Made by a program: the position numbers and the translations under genes. A model generated the notes under the pieces. The model did no database searches and was not told the origin of the DNA. It saw nothing but the letters and a program-made list of their open reading frames with translations. Below are positions 7,822-15,831 of a DNA stretch of 64,000 bases, piece by piece (positions within the stretch are counted from its first letter, which is position 1; the number at the start of each line of letters is the position of its first letter). The DNA comes from Gammaproteobacteria bacterium (lineage in GTDB: Bacteria > Pseudomonadota > Gammaproteobacteria > Steroidobacterales > Steroidobacteraceae), in NCBI GenBank assembly GCA_003164785.1, contig PLUE01000034.1, positions 1-64,000 on the forward strand. Direction: 5' to 3'.

Positions 7822-9372
7822 TCAACTGACCGGAGGTGCGCCGCCGGCGGCGGTTCTGGCTGCAACGAAATGGTCCAGAGCCTCGACCATCGCCGGATCA
7901 CGCTGCGGCGCGACATAGCGCTCCAACGTGTTCTGCCAGACCGAGCTGGCCCGTTCTGTCGCCGTCTTCGCGCCGTCGTCGGCCCACGTGCCGTAATTGC
8001 GCCAGTCTGAAACCAACGGCGCGTAAAATGCGCTGCGATAGCGTTCCATGGTGTGCGCGCAGCCAAAGAAATGGCCGCCGGCCCCGACTTCGGCGACCGC
8101 CTCGAGCGCGAGGTCTGACGGTGCTGCGCCGACCGGCTGGAATATCTCGGCGAACATCTGCAGCATTTCGATGTCGAGAATGAATTTTTCGTATGAGGTC
8201 GTCAGGCCGCTTTCGAGCCAGCCGGCCGCGTGCAGCACGAAGTTGCATCCGCCGAACAGGGCGCCCCAGAGACTCATCTGCGATTCGTAGGCGGACTGTG
8301 CATCGGCGAGGTTCGAGGCGGTGGCATTCGACGAGCGCCATGGCAGCCCCAGAAAACGCGCCATCTGCCCCGCGCCGAAAGCTGCCTTGACGTATTCGGG
8401 CGTGCCGAACGCGGGCGATCCAGATTTCATGTCGACGTTCGAGGTGAAACTGCCGTACACCACGGGTGCGCCCGGCCGCACGATCTGCGAAAGGGTCAGG
8501 CCCGCGAGGGTCTCGGCATGTGCCAAGGTCAGTGCGCCGGCGATCGTGACCGGTGCCATCGCACCGGCCAGGGTGAAGGGCGTGATCACGACCACCTGGC
8601 CAGCGGTCGCAAAGTCGATGATGCCGTCCGCCATCGGTGAGTCGAGTTGAAGCGGCGAATTCGTGTTGATGATGGTGTAGGTATAAGGCCGGCAGCGGAA
8701 CTCGTCGCTCGTGATGCCGTGCGCGAGACGTATGAGCTCGAAATTGTCGGCGACCTGCTCGTGACCGCGCGAAAAAATAAACGGTATCTTGTCGCTGAGC
8801 ATCAATTGCGCCCGCGTGACGTGCAGATGCCGTTCGTTGACGGGAATGTCCTGGGGCTCGGTCGCACCGCCGAGGAAGTGGATGACCTCGAAGCTTTGGC
8901 ACAGCTTGGTGATGTTGCAGAAATCCTCGAAGGTGCCGGCGCGGCGACCACGTGCGGTGTCCGTGATGTTGGGCGGACCCGATGTCGGTCCGAAGGCGAC
9001 GCAACGCTCCGACAGCGGCACGTGGCGTTCGCGATCGACGGAGTGCAGCGTGATGTCGCGTGGCGCCGTCGCGAGTGAGGCCATGACCAGCCCGCGGCCC
9101 AGACGCACGGTCTGCGTCGCCTCATCCGTGTCGGCGCCGGCAGCGCGATACCGGTCACGGGCGTCCCTCGACAGGATCTTCATCCCCTGGGTTTCGAGCA
9201 TCAGCAACGCCGACTCGTGGATCGCCGCAACCTGATCGTCCGAGAACACCTTCAGCGGCTCGAACGGATTGCGCAGATGCCGATAGGATCTTGTGCGATC
9301 GAATGCGGCGGTGCCGGCATCGGCGCCTGTTGCGCGGCGCCGATGGCGACGGCCGGGCTGGTCAGCGAGCAT
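7822..9372 (-). CDS. MttB-family corrinoid methyltransferase, non-pyrrolysine, copy 2
   Basis: A 516-residue MttB-superfamily member, first gene of the minus-strand methyltransferase set. It shares the family order with copy 1: NTNSPLQLDSPM, TPFTLAGAMAPVTIAG, PGAPVVYGSF, FGTPEYVKAAFG and GGHFFGCAHTMERY. It also has the long Arg-rich N-terminal stretch (RRHRRRATG) that copy 1 has in a different form. There is no internal UAG. The two copies differ throughout, which suggests different substrates or a heteromeric arrangement rather than recent duplication (inference). An IS1182-type remnant begins only about 48 bases upstream of the start, so the native promoter may be altered. Confidence 0.88.
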   Translation of the reverse strand: MLADQPGRRHRRRATGADAGTAAFDRTRSYRHLRNPFEPLKVFSDDQVAAIHESALLMLETQGMKILSRDARDRYRAAGADTDEATQTVRLGRGLVMASLATAPRDITLHSVDRERHVPLSERCVAFGPTSGPPNITDTARGRRAGTFEDFCNITKLCQSFEVIHFLGGATEPQDIPVNERHLHVTRAQLMLSDKIPFIFSRGHEQVADNFELIRLAHGITSDEFRCRPYTYTIINTNSPLQLDSPMADGIIDFATAGQVVVITPFTLAGAMAPVTIAGALTLAHAETLAGLTLSQIVRPGAPVVYGSFTSNVDMKSGSPAFGTPEYVKAAFGAGQMARFLGLPWRSSNATASNLADAQSAYESQMSLWGALFGGCNFVLHAAGWLESGLTTSYEKFILDIEMLQMFAEIFQPVGAAPSDLALEAVAEVGAGGHFFGCAHTMERYRSAFYAPLVSDWRNYGTWADDGAKTATERASSVWQNTLERYVAPQRDPAMVEALDHFVAARTAAGGAPPVS

Positions 9373-9419
9373 GGTTCATGATCTTCGGCGATTCTGGATC
9401 TGTGCGGTGAGCAGTGATG

Positions 9420-9719
9420 CTACATTCGGGCAAGCGGGGGTCCGCAGTCCATACGCGTTTGCCGCAGTTGGAAGGCGTCCATGCGCACCTTGATGGCCCG
9501 AAGGCGTCGCATTTCCTGTTTGAGCGTGCCGGTGCGATCTTTCAGACGCGTGACCTGGCGCGGCGAGCTTGGCGTCTCTTTGCGATCCCGATGGCTGATG
9601 GCCTTGAACTTGCTGCCATCAATCGCCACGGCCGTCTCGGCAAACTTACGAAACAGAACCTCAGCGGTCAGCTTCTCCGACGCCCGATCAAAACCACCCG
9701 TACGGCGCGAGCGGTTTAG
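9420..9719 (-). pseudogene. IS1182-family transposase remnant
   Basis: The minus-strand frame reads LTAEVLFRKFAETAVAIDGS then KFKAISHRDR, matching the VAIDGSKFKAVN signature of IS1182-type DDE transposases. It continues into the basic RLKDRTGTLKQEMRRL helix that follows in those proteins. Both the N-terminal third and the C-terminal catalytic part are missing, so this is an internal fragment of about 100 codons. Its left end abuts the truncated end of the adjacent antitoxin gene, so insertion or later deletion here probably removed the antitoxin's C-terminus and its toxin. Confidence 0.75.
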
Positions 9720-9907
9720 TCCTGTGGCCGAACGGCGCCGCTTTCAATCTCGTCCAGACGCCGCTCCGACTCTTCGAGCCAGGCCCCCTCGGAATTCGCT
9801 TCGCTGGGAGCATCGAGATCGCCAATGAGTCTTCCAAGAAGCTCGTTGCGTTCCTGACGGCTCAATGCCCGGATGTCTTGCTCGATATCGGTCAATGCGC
9901 GTGCCAT
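9716..9907 (-). pseudogene. Truncated addiction-module antitoxin (Unstab_antitox, TIGR02574-like)
   Basis: Starting at MARALTDIEQDIRALSRQER, this 63-residue product has the helical pattern of the short antitoxins that pair with RelE/ParE toxins: an RALSRQERNELLGRL helix, then EANSEGAWLEESERRLDEIE. In complete members the protein continues past the ESGxVxP position for about 12-15 residues, and the toxin gene follows. Here it stops at GAVRPQD, exactly where the IS1182-type remnant begins, and no toxin is present. It is therefore called as broken and orphaned. A longer in-frame start at 10006 exists but its extra residues are not family-like. Confidence 0.65.
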
Positions 9908-10409
9908 CAATTCGTCCCTTCCTGTCATCTGAGCGCTTGGCGCCTTCTCCGCAGTGCGCAGGGGTGAAAAAGAATCCGCCGTCGTATTGGAGCGGCCAGG
10001 TTCCACCCACTACCGTAGCGTACGGAATCTTGCCGGCGCAAGGTTGTTCGGCGGTTTCACCGGACGGCGCGATTGCAGCAGCCAAAGGCCACCGGTGTGG
10101 GCATATTGTAGTAACACCCATGAGCGTGGGGTGATTTTCGGGGGCACCGCGTGGATTCGTGTCGTGAAATACTATATATATACAATAGGTTATGGAAAAA
10201 TTGCGAATCCTCTTTGCGCACCATTAACCTCGTCCAGCGACGTCTAGTTCGTTCGGAAAATCCCTGGATCTGTAGGCTCCCACTTTCCATGTCAGTCGAT
10301 TCGTGTTGTTCCCCGTCCATTCGGTCAAAGTGACGGGACCAAGACGGGCGTCAGGTCGCCGGGACCATTCGTTTGGAAATATTACTGGTTTTATGGGAAT
10401 ATGGGAACT
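9908..10409. other. Non-coding stretch around the first att-like copy
   Basis: No gene was found. The left part (to about 10150) is GC-rich without a usable frame. From about 10160 the composition drops to A/T-rich sequence, including CTATATATATACAATAGG, likely promoter or operator material for the VapBC-like pair. The first att-like copy (listed separately) lies within it. Confidence 0.5.
10201..10245 (+). repeat. att-like repeat, copy 1 (tRNA 3' end fragment)
   Basis: GCGAATCCTCTTTGCGCACC followed by ATTAACCTCGTCCAGCGACGTC matches the other two copies across the T-arm and acceptor end of a tRNA-like sequence and into the downstream flank. It is shorter on its 5' side, lacking the anticodon-arm part. 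Similarity to copy 3 seems to resume near 10281 (CACTTTCCAT) after an insertion. It marks the left edge of the VapBC-like islet. Confidence 0.65.
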
Positions 10410-10637
10410 ATGAAAACTACCTTGGAACTTCCCGACGGTCTGATGCATCGCGTGAAACTTCGTGCGGTACATCGAAATCAAAAGCTCAAAGACGCAATTG
10501 CGCAACTGCTTGAGCTTGGTATGGCCGCATCGCCGGATACGGAAAAAACGCCGCGGGCGCCCAAACCTGTGCGACTGAAAGGCGGCCGTCTGAATATCGG
10601 AGATATCGAAGCGGCGATTGCTGCCGGTCGCGAGTAG
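10410..10637 (+). CDS. VapB-type antitoxin
   Basis: A 75-residue antitoxin. The ATG opening MKTTLELPDGLMHRVKLRAV is preferred to one three codons upstream, because MKTTxELPD is the usual start of this ribbon-helix-helix-like DNA-binding class. The N-terminal 45 residues should bind the operator. The basic C-terminal tail (PKPVRLKGGRLNIGDIEAAI) would wrap the toxin. The toxin gene starts one base after the stop codon, so the pair is one operon, presumably autoregulated through the A/T-rich upstream region. It sits between att-like copies 1 and 2. Confidence 0.85.
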   Translation: MKTTLELPDGLMHRVKLRAVHRNQKLKDAIAQLLELGMAASPDTEKTPRAPKPVRLKGGRLNIGDIEAAIAAGRE

Positions 10638-10638
10638 C

Positions 10639-11037
10639 GTGGTACTCGTAGATACCAATGTTCTCGCTTATCTGATGTTGGAGGGTGATCGCACGTCCGC
10701 AGCGCAGGAATTGTATGAGCGGGACTCGGACTGGCGCAGCGAGGCGTTCATCATGGTGGAATTTTCGAATGTTCTCACCACCTATGTGCGCACCAAAACG
10801 CTCACGCGCGATCAGGGGCTAAAGCTTTTGGTTGGAGCGGAAGAGTTTATGCCGATACTGACCAGTGTGCCGCATGCACGGGCACTGGGGGCAGCAGTGC
10901 AATTCGGAATCTCCGCTTACGATGCGCGTTTTATTGCTCTGGCCATGCAAATGAAAGTTAGACTCGTAACCGAAGATGCCAAGCTTCGAGCTGCCGTGCC
11001 GTTGTGGACGGCTTCGATCGCAAATGCTATAGCCTGA
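10639..11037 (+). CDS. VapC-type PIN-domain toxin ribonuclease
   Basis: A PIN-domain RNase of about 132 residues starting at the GTG of VVLVDTNVLAYLML. The tracked TTG start 21 bases upstream would overlap the antitoxin. The acidic metal-binding residues are in place: Asp in VDTNVL, Glu in MVEFSNVL, Asp in AYDARFIALA and Asp in TEDAKL. It should cut a tRNA or rRNA loop when freed from the antitoxin. Frame and motifs are intact, so the pair may be functional. It is the only gene pair left between two att-like copies, consistent with addiction preventing loss of the islet. Confidence 0.88.
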   Translation: MVLVDTNVLAYLMLEGDRTSAAQELYERDSDWRSEAFIMVEFSNVLTTYVRTKTLTRDQGLKLLVGAEEFMPILTSVPHARALGAAVQFGISAYDARFIALAMQMKVRLVTEDAKLRAAVPLWTASIANAIA

Positions 11038-11082
11038 ACCGGTTTCTTTACAAATCCACCAAATGGGAACAATCGAGCACGA

Positions 11083-11234
11083 TCTTCGTAATGCGTGGGT
11101 CAGGGGTTCGAATCCTCTTTGCGCACCATTTACACAATCCCACCAACTCCGACAGTCTCCGGTGGCGTCCCGCCACGTTCACGAAACACCTGTATTTCTA
11201 GCCTCAAACTCACTTGGCGCTGACCAACGGCGTC
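11083..11234 (+). repeat. att-like repeat, copy 2 (tRNA-Thr(CGT)-like 3' half plus flank)
   Basis: The sequence starts in an anticodon-loop-like TTCGTAA, runs through TGCGTGGGTC, a T-arm GGGGTTCGAATCC and an acceptor end GCGCACCA, then about 105 bases of flank. It is colinear with copy 3 over about 152 bases, while sequence to the left of TCTTCGTAATGC is unrelated. The 5' half of a tRNA is absent, and the 3' half appears one base short of a normal tRNA, so it is a scar and not a working gene. An integrase remnant follows within 150 bases, the usual order at the end of a tRNA-targeting element. Confidence 0.8.
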
Positions 11235-11380
11235 AATCGGCGTCCGGACGAATCCGTTGACAGGACGGCGCTCGTGGGGGTGCTTTGGCGGTCTGGAAAG
11301 GTCGGTACCCCCAAAATCGCTCACAGGCCGAATCACGCCCGGACGAGCCATCGCAATCGAATCCGACGTCGCAAGGAGCA

Positions 11381-12075
11381 ATGATGCTGCTGACCAAGAT
11401 TGCTATTCGACAAGCCAAGCCCGCGCCGCGTGCGATCAAACTGTTCGACGGTCCCCGGCGGCCTGTTTTTGCTCGTGCAGCCGACGGGATCTCGATATTG
11501 GCGTTTCAAGTACCGTATCAACGGCAAGGAGAAAATGCTCGCGCTGGGGGTCTATCCCGTCGTTCCATTGAAGCTTGCCCGCGAGCGTCGTGCGGACGCG
11601 CGCCGCCTCGTCAGCGGGGTCGATCCCAGCGCGAAGCGGCAAGCAGAGAAGATTTCGAGATCCGATACTTTCGAGGCTATCGCGCGTGAGTGGCTTGCGC
11701 TGCAAGAACATCAGCTGAGTACGTCGACCCTCGACAAAGTCAAAGGGACGTTCGAGACATTGATTTTCATGCGACTCGGCGATCGACCCATCACGACCAT
11801 CAAGGCATCCGATCTGCTCGCGACGCTGCGCAAAATCGAAGAGCGCGGAACGTACGAAACGACGCATCGCGCCAAACATCGGAGTGGCAGATCTTTCGTT
11901 ATGCAATCGCGACACGCCGCGCGGAGCACGACGTGCCGGCCGATCGGCGCGGCGCTGGCGCCAGTCGTGAGCACGAACCGGGCGGCGCTCACCGATCCGG
12001 TTCGTGTGGGGGAGTTGCTGCGCGCAATCGATGGCTACCGCGGTGCGTCGACGACCGCCTACTCCCTAGTTCCTG
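11381..12075 (+). pseudogene. Tyrosine-type integrase remnant (P4-like, DUF4102 arm-binding)
   Basis: The start MLLTKIAIRQAKPAPRAIKL is in one frame. The reading then shifts to GGLFLLVQPTGSRYWRFKYR and YPVVPLKLARERRADARRLV, the DUF4102 arm-binding domain of P4-type integrases. It continues into SAM-like core sequence (TFEAIAREWLALQ), with further frame slips near 11890 (IFRYAIATRRAEHD lies in another frame). Recognisable sequence ends near GELLRAIDGYRGASTTAY. The catalytic C-terminal R...HxxR...Y region is missing, so the gene is dead. Its place just right of att copy 2 fits the integrase of an element inserted there. Confidence 0.82.
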
Positions 12076-12234
12076 CATCATCTGCGCTCCCGCCGGTAGT
12101 TGCCCTTCATATCTTGTTGGCAACCAAGCAAAGTGGCGACCGGATAATCGTCGCCGCCTTCGTGCGAGCTGTTGGAATAGCTTACAATCTCCGCATGGTC
12201 AGAGAATCATTGCTCATTGAATGGAGGAAGTCCC

Positions 12235-13593
12235 GTGTCCACTGCTGTTAGACAAGAAGTTCAGGGCGCTCGTGCACAAATCGAGCGGGTTTTTGCTCTA
12301 CAGCAAACTCACCAATGGGACGTCAAGGCCACCACCGCCGAGCAACGGAAGGAAAAACTGAGGAAGTTGAAGTCGGCCGTCGAGGCCCACGGCGATGAGG
12401 TCGTGGCTGCGGTGAAACAGGACACCCGCAAGCCTGAGAACGAAATAAGAGTCACGGAACTCCTGAACGTGATCGCCAATATCGATCGGAACATCAACAA
12501 TCTCGACGATTGGATGAAGCCGGTCGAGGTGTCGCCCGCCCTCAACAAGAACGACAACGCGAAGATCGTCAGCGAAGCGAGAGGCGTATGTCTGATATTG
12601 GGTCCGTGGAACTTTCCGCTTGGGTTGGCTTTTGGCCCCCTGGCTGCAGCCGTTGCTGCGGGAAACTGCTGCATAGTCAAGCTGACCGACTTGTGCCCCG
12701 CCACGGCGAGAGTGGCCGCCAAAATCATCAAGGAGACATTCGAGGAAAAGGAGGTTGCGTTATTCGAAGGCGGTGTAGAGGTGGCAAGCGCCTTGCTCGA
12801 TCTCCCGTTTAACCACATCTTCTTCACGGGAAGTACGCGAGTCGGAAAGCTGGTCATGGCGGCGGCGGCCAAGCACCTGGCCACCGTGACACTGGAATTG
12901 GGCGGGAAATCGCCCGTCATCGTCGATGAAGACGCGGATGTAAAAAAGCTTGCCGGCGATCTCGCCGCAGCCAAGCAATTCAATGGCGGCCAAGCCTGCA
13001 TCTGTCCCGACTATGTATTCGTCAAGGAGGAGCAGAAGAATGCCTTGGTCGAGGAGTTTCGAGCCAGAGTGACGAAAAGCCTCTACGGCGAAGACGGGAG
13101 CATCAACAAGGCAGACATCGCCCAGATTGTGAATGACCAGAACTTCGCCCGAATCAAGAAACTCTTCGACGATGCTGTGAGCAAGGGTGCCAAAATTGCT
13201 GTGGGTGGCATTTTGGAGGCGGCCGACCGCACGATACATCCCACCATGCTCACGGATGTCACGCCTGATATGCTGATCATGCAGGAGGAGATTTTCGGGC
13301 CGATCGTACCCGTCCTGACCTACGAGAACCTCGATGAGGTCATCGCCTACGTCGCGGGACGGGCGAAGCCGTTGGCGCTCTACATCTACAGCAATAATCA
13401 GAAAAACATCGACCATATTCTCAGCCGGACTTCATCGGGTGGAGTGACGATCAACGGGTTCTTTTCCCATTACCTGGAAAACCAGCTGCCTTTTGGCGGC
13501 GTGAATCAAAGCGGAATGGGAAGCTATCACGGCATCTTTGGGTTTAAGGCGTTCTCTCATGAGCGCGCAATCTACATACAGGCGAATCGCTAG
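12235..13593 (+). CDS. NAD(P)-dependent aldehyde dehydrogenase (class 3 / fatty or coniferyl aldehyde type)
   Basis: Oxidises an aldehyde to the acid. The start is the GTG at VSTAVRQEVQ, preceded by a strong GGAGGA ribosome binding site. The 452-residue length is that of short class-3 enzymes. It has GPWNFPLGLAFGPL (cofactor region), FTGSTRVGKLV, the general base in TLELGGKSP and the nucleophile in NGGQACICPDY, with PFGGVNQSGMG near the C-terminus. It is the only intact metabolic gene inside the scarred island. It has no operon partner, and codon use is somewhat less GC-biased than the flanking core genes, consistent with acquisition as cargo. Confidence 0.9.
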   Translation: MSTAVRQEVQGARAQIERVFALQQTHQWDVKATTAEQRKEKLRKLKSAVEAHGDEVVAAVKQDTRKPENEIRVTELLNVIANIDRNINNLDDWMKPVEVSPALNKNDNAKIVSEARGVCLILGPWNFPLGLAFGPLAAAVAAGNCCIVKLTDLCPATARVAAKIIKETFEEKEVALFEGGVEVASALLDLPFNHIFFTGSTRVGKLVMAAAAKHLATVTLELGGKSPVIVDEDADVKKLAGDLAAAKQFNGGQACICPDYVFVKEEQKNALVEEFRARVTKSLYGEDGSINKADIAQIVNDQNFARIKKLFDDAVSKGAKIAVGGILEAADRTIHPTMLTDVTPDMLIMQEEIFGPIVPVLTYENLDEVIAYVAGRAKPLALYIYSNNQKNIDHILSRTSSGGVTINGFFSHYLENQLPFGGVNQSGMGSYHGIFGFKAFSHERAIYIQANR

Positions 13594-13983
13594 GCGGCTG
13601 TTAAGTTGCGCTCGCGCTTTCAGGCATGCTCCCGGCCACTTCGATCTAGAAGCGGCGAACCGGGCGATCACAAAGCCGAGGGTTGACGTTCAAGATTAGC
13701 TGGTGGTCCGCGGGGATCGCCCAGGTGTACTCGGTGCTGGCGTTAAATGGTGGAGTTGAACCCTTAGTCACTTTGCGCAAGAATGCCCTTGAACCTGCCG
13801 GACTGGGTGACAAGGAACTCGTCGCGATGGCCGTGTACTTTCTGCGCCTCAAGAGTTTCTCGCGCATCAATGGCGGCCGGGTATCCATGGTGGCGGGTAG
13901 GGATGCCGGTGGCAGCTGAATGCACCCTCATGCGCTGGATCGTCGACAAAGACATCATGCCGCTCTAAATCGACACAGCGAAG
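13594..13983. other. No recognisable gene between aldehyde dehydrogenase and IS91 remnant
   Basis: About 390 bases. An open frame at 13683-13919 (ISWWSAGIAQVYSVLALNGG) matches no family I know, and overlapping frames on the other strand are equally open. It may be eroded mobile-element sequence, but nothing can be called. Confidence 0.4.
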
Positions 13984-14290
13984 TCCTTTGCCGCGTTGAG
14001 ATCCGCAGCGCAGCGCTGGCTCGAAGCACGGCGGGCCGACCTGCTGCTGCCCGTGGAGTATTACCACGTGGTCTTCACCTTGCCGGCGCCCATCAGCGCG
14101 ATCGCCTATACCAACAAGGAGATTATTTATGGCTCGCTGTTCGACATCGCCGCCGAGACCCTGCGCACGATCGCCGCCGATCCGAAGCACTTGGGCGCGC
14201 GCATCGGCACGACGCTGGTGCTGCACACCTGGGGTTCCGCCCTGACCCATCATCCGCACGTCCACGGCATCGTACCCGGCGGCGGTCGCC
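13984..14290 (+). pseudogene. IS91-family transposase fragment
   Basis: Reads AAQRWLEARRADLLLPVEYY, HVVFTLPAPISAIAY, then HTWGSALTHHPHVHGIVPGG. This is the Y2/HUH-type IS91 transposase core, including the HxH of HPHVHGIVPGG. The zinc-finger N-terminus and the catalytic tyrosine region are missing, and the match stops abruptly after the PGGG. This is therefore an internal fragment of about 100 codons. It directly precedes the promoter of the MazE/AbrB-type toxin-antitoxin pair. Confidence 0.82.
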
Positions 14291-14363
14291 ACGAACATCC
14301 TTCGAAGCTCGTTCTTAATAAAGAAGGCTTCAGGAGACCGCGTTGCGTCGCGAACGGCGACTG

Positions 14364-14388
14364 GATATACTTTAGATGGCTGTATATC
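14364..14388. promoter_or_regulatory. Inverted repeat, probable operator of the downstream toxin-antitoxin pair
   Basis: A perfect 7-base inverted repeat GATATAC...GTATATC separated by 11 bases lies 16-41 bases upstream of the antitoxin GTG, in a locally A/T-rich stretch that must contain the promoter. AbrB-type antitoxins bind such dyads to repress their own operon. The assignment rests on position and symmetry only. Confidence 0.5.
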
Positions 14389-14404
14389 TAGATTGGAGGG
14401 AGCC

Positions 14405-14638
14405 GTGCAAGTATCAAAGTGGGGTAACAGTTTGGCGATTCGATTGCCTGCGGCGGTAGTGGACGCGCTCGGCTTGAAAGAAGGCGATCAGATTGAAATT
14501 CAAGTAGCCGGCAAGCGGTCGTTCGATGTGGCGAAGGCTGCTAGCGCACGCGAGTTGCTGGCGCGCTTGCGGAAGTTTCGCGGAAGGCTCCCGGCTAATT
14601 TCAAGTTTGACCGGCTCGAAGCTAATGAGCGACGTTGA
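14405..14638 (+). CDS. AbrB/MazE-type (SpoVT-AbrB fold) antitoxin
   Basis: A 77-residue swapped-hairpin DNA-binding antitoxin. The start is the GTG of VQVSKWGNSLAIRLPAAVVD, following GGAGGG. The tracked TTG start lies at the edge of that ribosome binding site and is less likely. VSKWGNSLAIRLP and LGLKEGDQIEI are the hallmark of the MazE/VapB AbrB class. The C-terminal half (ARELLARLRKFRGRLP) would neutralise the toxin. It overlaps the toxin gene by 14 bases, indicating coupled translation. It lies between att-like copies 2 and 3. Confidence 0.88.
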   Translation: MQVSKWGNSLAIRLPAAVVDALGLKEGDQIEIQVAGKRSFDVAKAASARELLARLRKFRGRLPANFKFDRLEANERR

Positions 14639-15035
14639 GGATTTTTTTGATACAAGCGTACTGCTTTATTTGCTTTCGGAAGATTTCGACAAGGCGGACC
14701 GTGTGGAGCAACTGCTTGCCGAGCGCGGTACCATCAGCGTCCAAGTCCTGAATGAATTTGCGGCTGTCGCTTTGCGAAAGCTGCGGATACCGCTTGGCGA
14801 TGTCCGGGAAATTCTAGATACGGTGCGGGCTGTTTGTAGCGTCGAGGCGGTCACTGTCGCGACCCATGATCGGGGTCTGGCTATCCATGAGCGGTATCGA
14901 TTTTCGTTATACGATTCTATCTTGGTCTCGTCTGCCCTGCTCGCAGGCGCTAAGGTGCTGTACTCGGAGGACCTTCAGCACGGACAGGTCATTGACGGTC
15001 AATTGCAGGTGGTAAACCCATTTTTGATGAGCTGA
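14625..15035 (+). CDS. PIN-domain toxin ribonuclease partnered with AbrB-type antitoxin
   Basis: Starts at MSDVEDFFDTSVLLYLLSED; the tracked ORF's extra N-terminus lies inside the antitoxin gene in another frame. The protein of about 136 residues carries PIN acidic residues in FFDTSVLLY, Glu in VLNEFAAVALRK, Asp in SLYDSILVSSAL and Asp in SEDLQHGQ. DTSVLLYLLSED and ILVSSALLAGAKVLYSEDLQ are typical of chromosomal VapC-like toxins. The frame is intact. AbrB-type antitoxin with PIN toxin is a common VapBC variant. It sits immediately left of att copy 3, so the second islet is also closed by an addiction module. Confidence 0.88.
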   Translation: MSDVEDFFDTSVLLYLLSEDFDKADRVEQLLAERGTISVQVLNEFAAVALRKLRIPLGDVREILDTVRAVCSVEAVTVATHDRGLAIHERYRFSLYDSILVSSALLAGAKVLYSEDLQHGQVIDGQLQVVNPFLMS

Positions 15036-15060
15036 CGGGATTCAGAATGAGCAGGAAAAG

Positions 15061-15213
15061 TCTTCGTAATGCATGGGTCAGGGGTTCGAATCCTCTTTGG
15101 GCACCATTTATCCCGTCCAGCCAAGTCCGACACTTTCCATCGGCGTCCAGGCAAGTTCACCAAGCCCCTTTATTTCCCGCGTCAAATACACTTTACGCTG
15201 ACCGCCGGCGTCG
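15061..15213 (+). repeat. att-like repeat, copy 3 (tRNA-Thr(CGT)-like 3' half plus flank)
   Basis: Starts at the same base as copy 2 (TCTTCGTAATGC) and is colinear for about 153 bases, through GGGGTTCGAATCC, TTTGGGCACCATTTA and on to the shared end CGCTGACC..CGGCGTC. It differs from copy 2 at positions such as TGCATGG for TGCGTGG and GGGCACC for GCGCACC, so the copies have diverged for some time. No intact tRNA gene lies next to it. It closes the right side of the second toxin-antitoxin islet. Confidence 0.8.
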
Positions 15214-15544
15214 GCAAAGATCCATCCGCGACAACCAGTCGGTCTACCTGCTTGGTTTCTGGCCAAACCGACTTTACGCGCGCCAGCCGCCCCGGACGAT
15301 GATGTCCATGCACGCGACGGGGATCGTCTCGACAGCTTTCCGGTATTGGTGCCTTGCACCCGCCAGTCTGAAAGTAACTTAAGGCGGTCTGAGCACTGCG
15401 CGGAATCGTCCAAGTAGATGAGGAAGCGGGTGGCCAACGACCATTTCTTAACAGCGGCTTAACATGCGTCCACCTTAGCATTCGCTCCCAGGGAGTGGCG
15501 TAGACATGCATTGGGAGAACACACGATGCGCTCCAGAGAACGCA

Positions 15545-15831
15545 AGCTCCCCTTTGGAGGAGCTTGTGGTCACCGCACAGAAGCGCGTCTTCACACTTGG
15601 CGTGACCTGCAAGCGCTCAAAATGGTCACGCGGTGATTGATCCCGATCGCGGACCTGAATCGTATCGAAATTCTGTGCGGGCCTCAGGGCGCGCTGTTCG
15701 GATCCGGTCCGATGAGCGGCACGGTAAGACTGATTTCGAAGCAACCGAACTTGACGGGGTTTCAATCGACCGTCCAGCGCGTCCTGTCGGGCGCCGATGG
15801 CGGTGGGTTCAACCACAACGACCGTTTCTAG
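15545..15831 (+). pseudogene. TonB-dependent receptor remnant (plug domain)
   Basis: Two separated pieces are recognisable. PLEELVVTAQKR at about 15551 matches the mature N-terminus of TonB-dependent receptors. In another frame, IPIADLNRIEILCGPQGALF then GSGPMSGTVRLISKQPNLTG matches the plug-domain core. The intervening plug sequence and the whole 22-strand barrel are missing. About 320 bases between att copy 3 and this remnant hold no gene that I could recognise. Confidence 0.78.

Noticed and set aside
11083-11130. Functional tRNA-Thr gene
   Set aside because: Only the 3' half is present, the anticodon stem cannot pair with the upstream sequence, and the 3' part is one base short.
13683-13919. 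78-codon ORF between aldehyde dehydrogenase and the IS91 fragment
   Set aside because: No recognisable family, no ribosome binding site, and frames on both strands are equally open.
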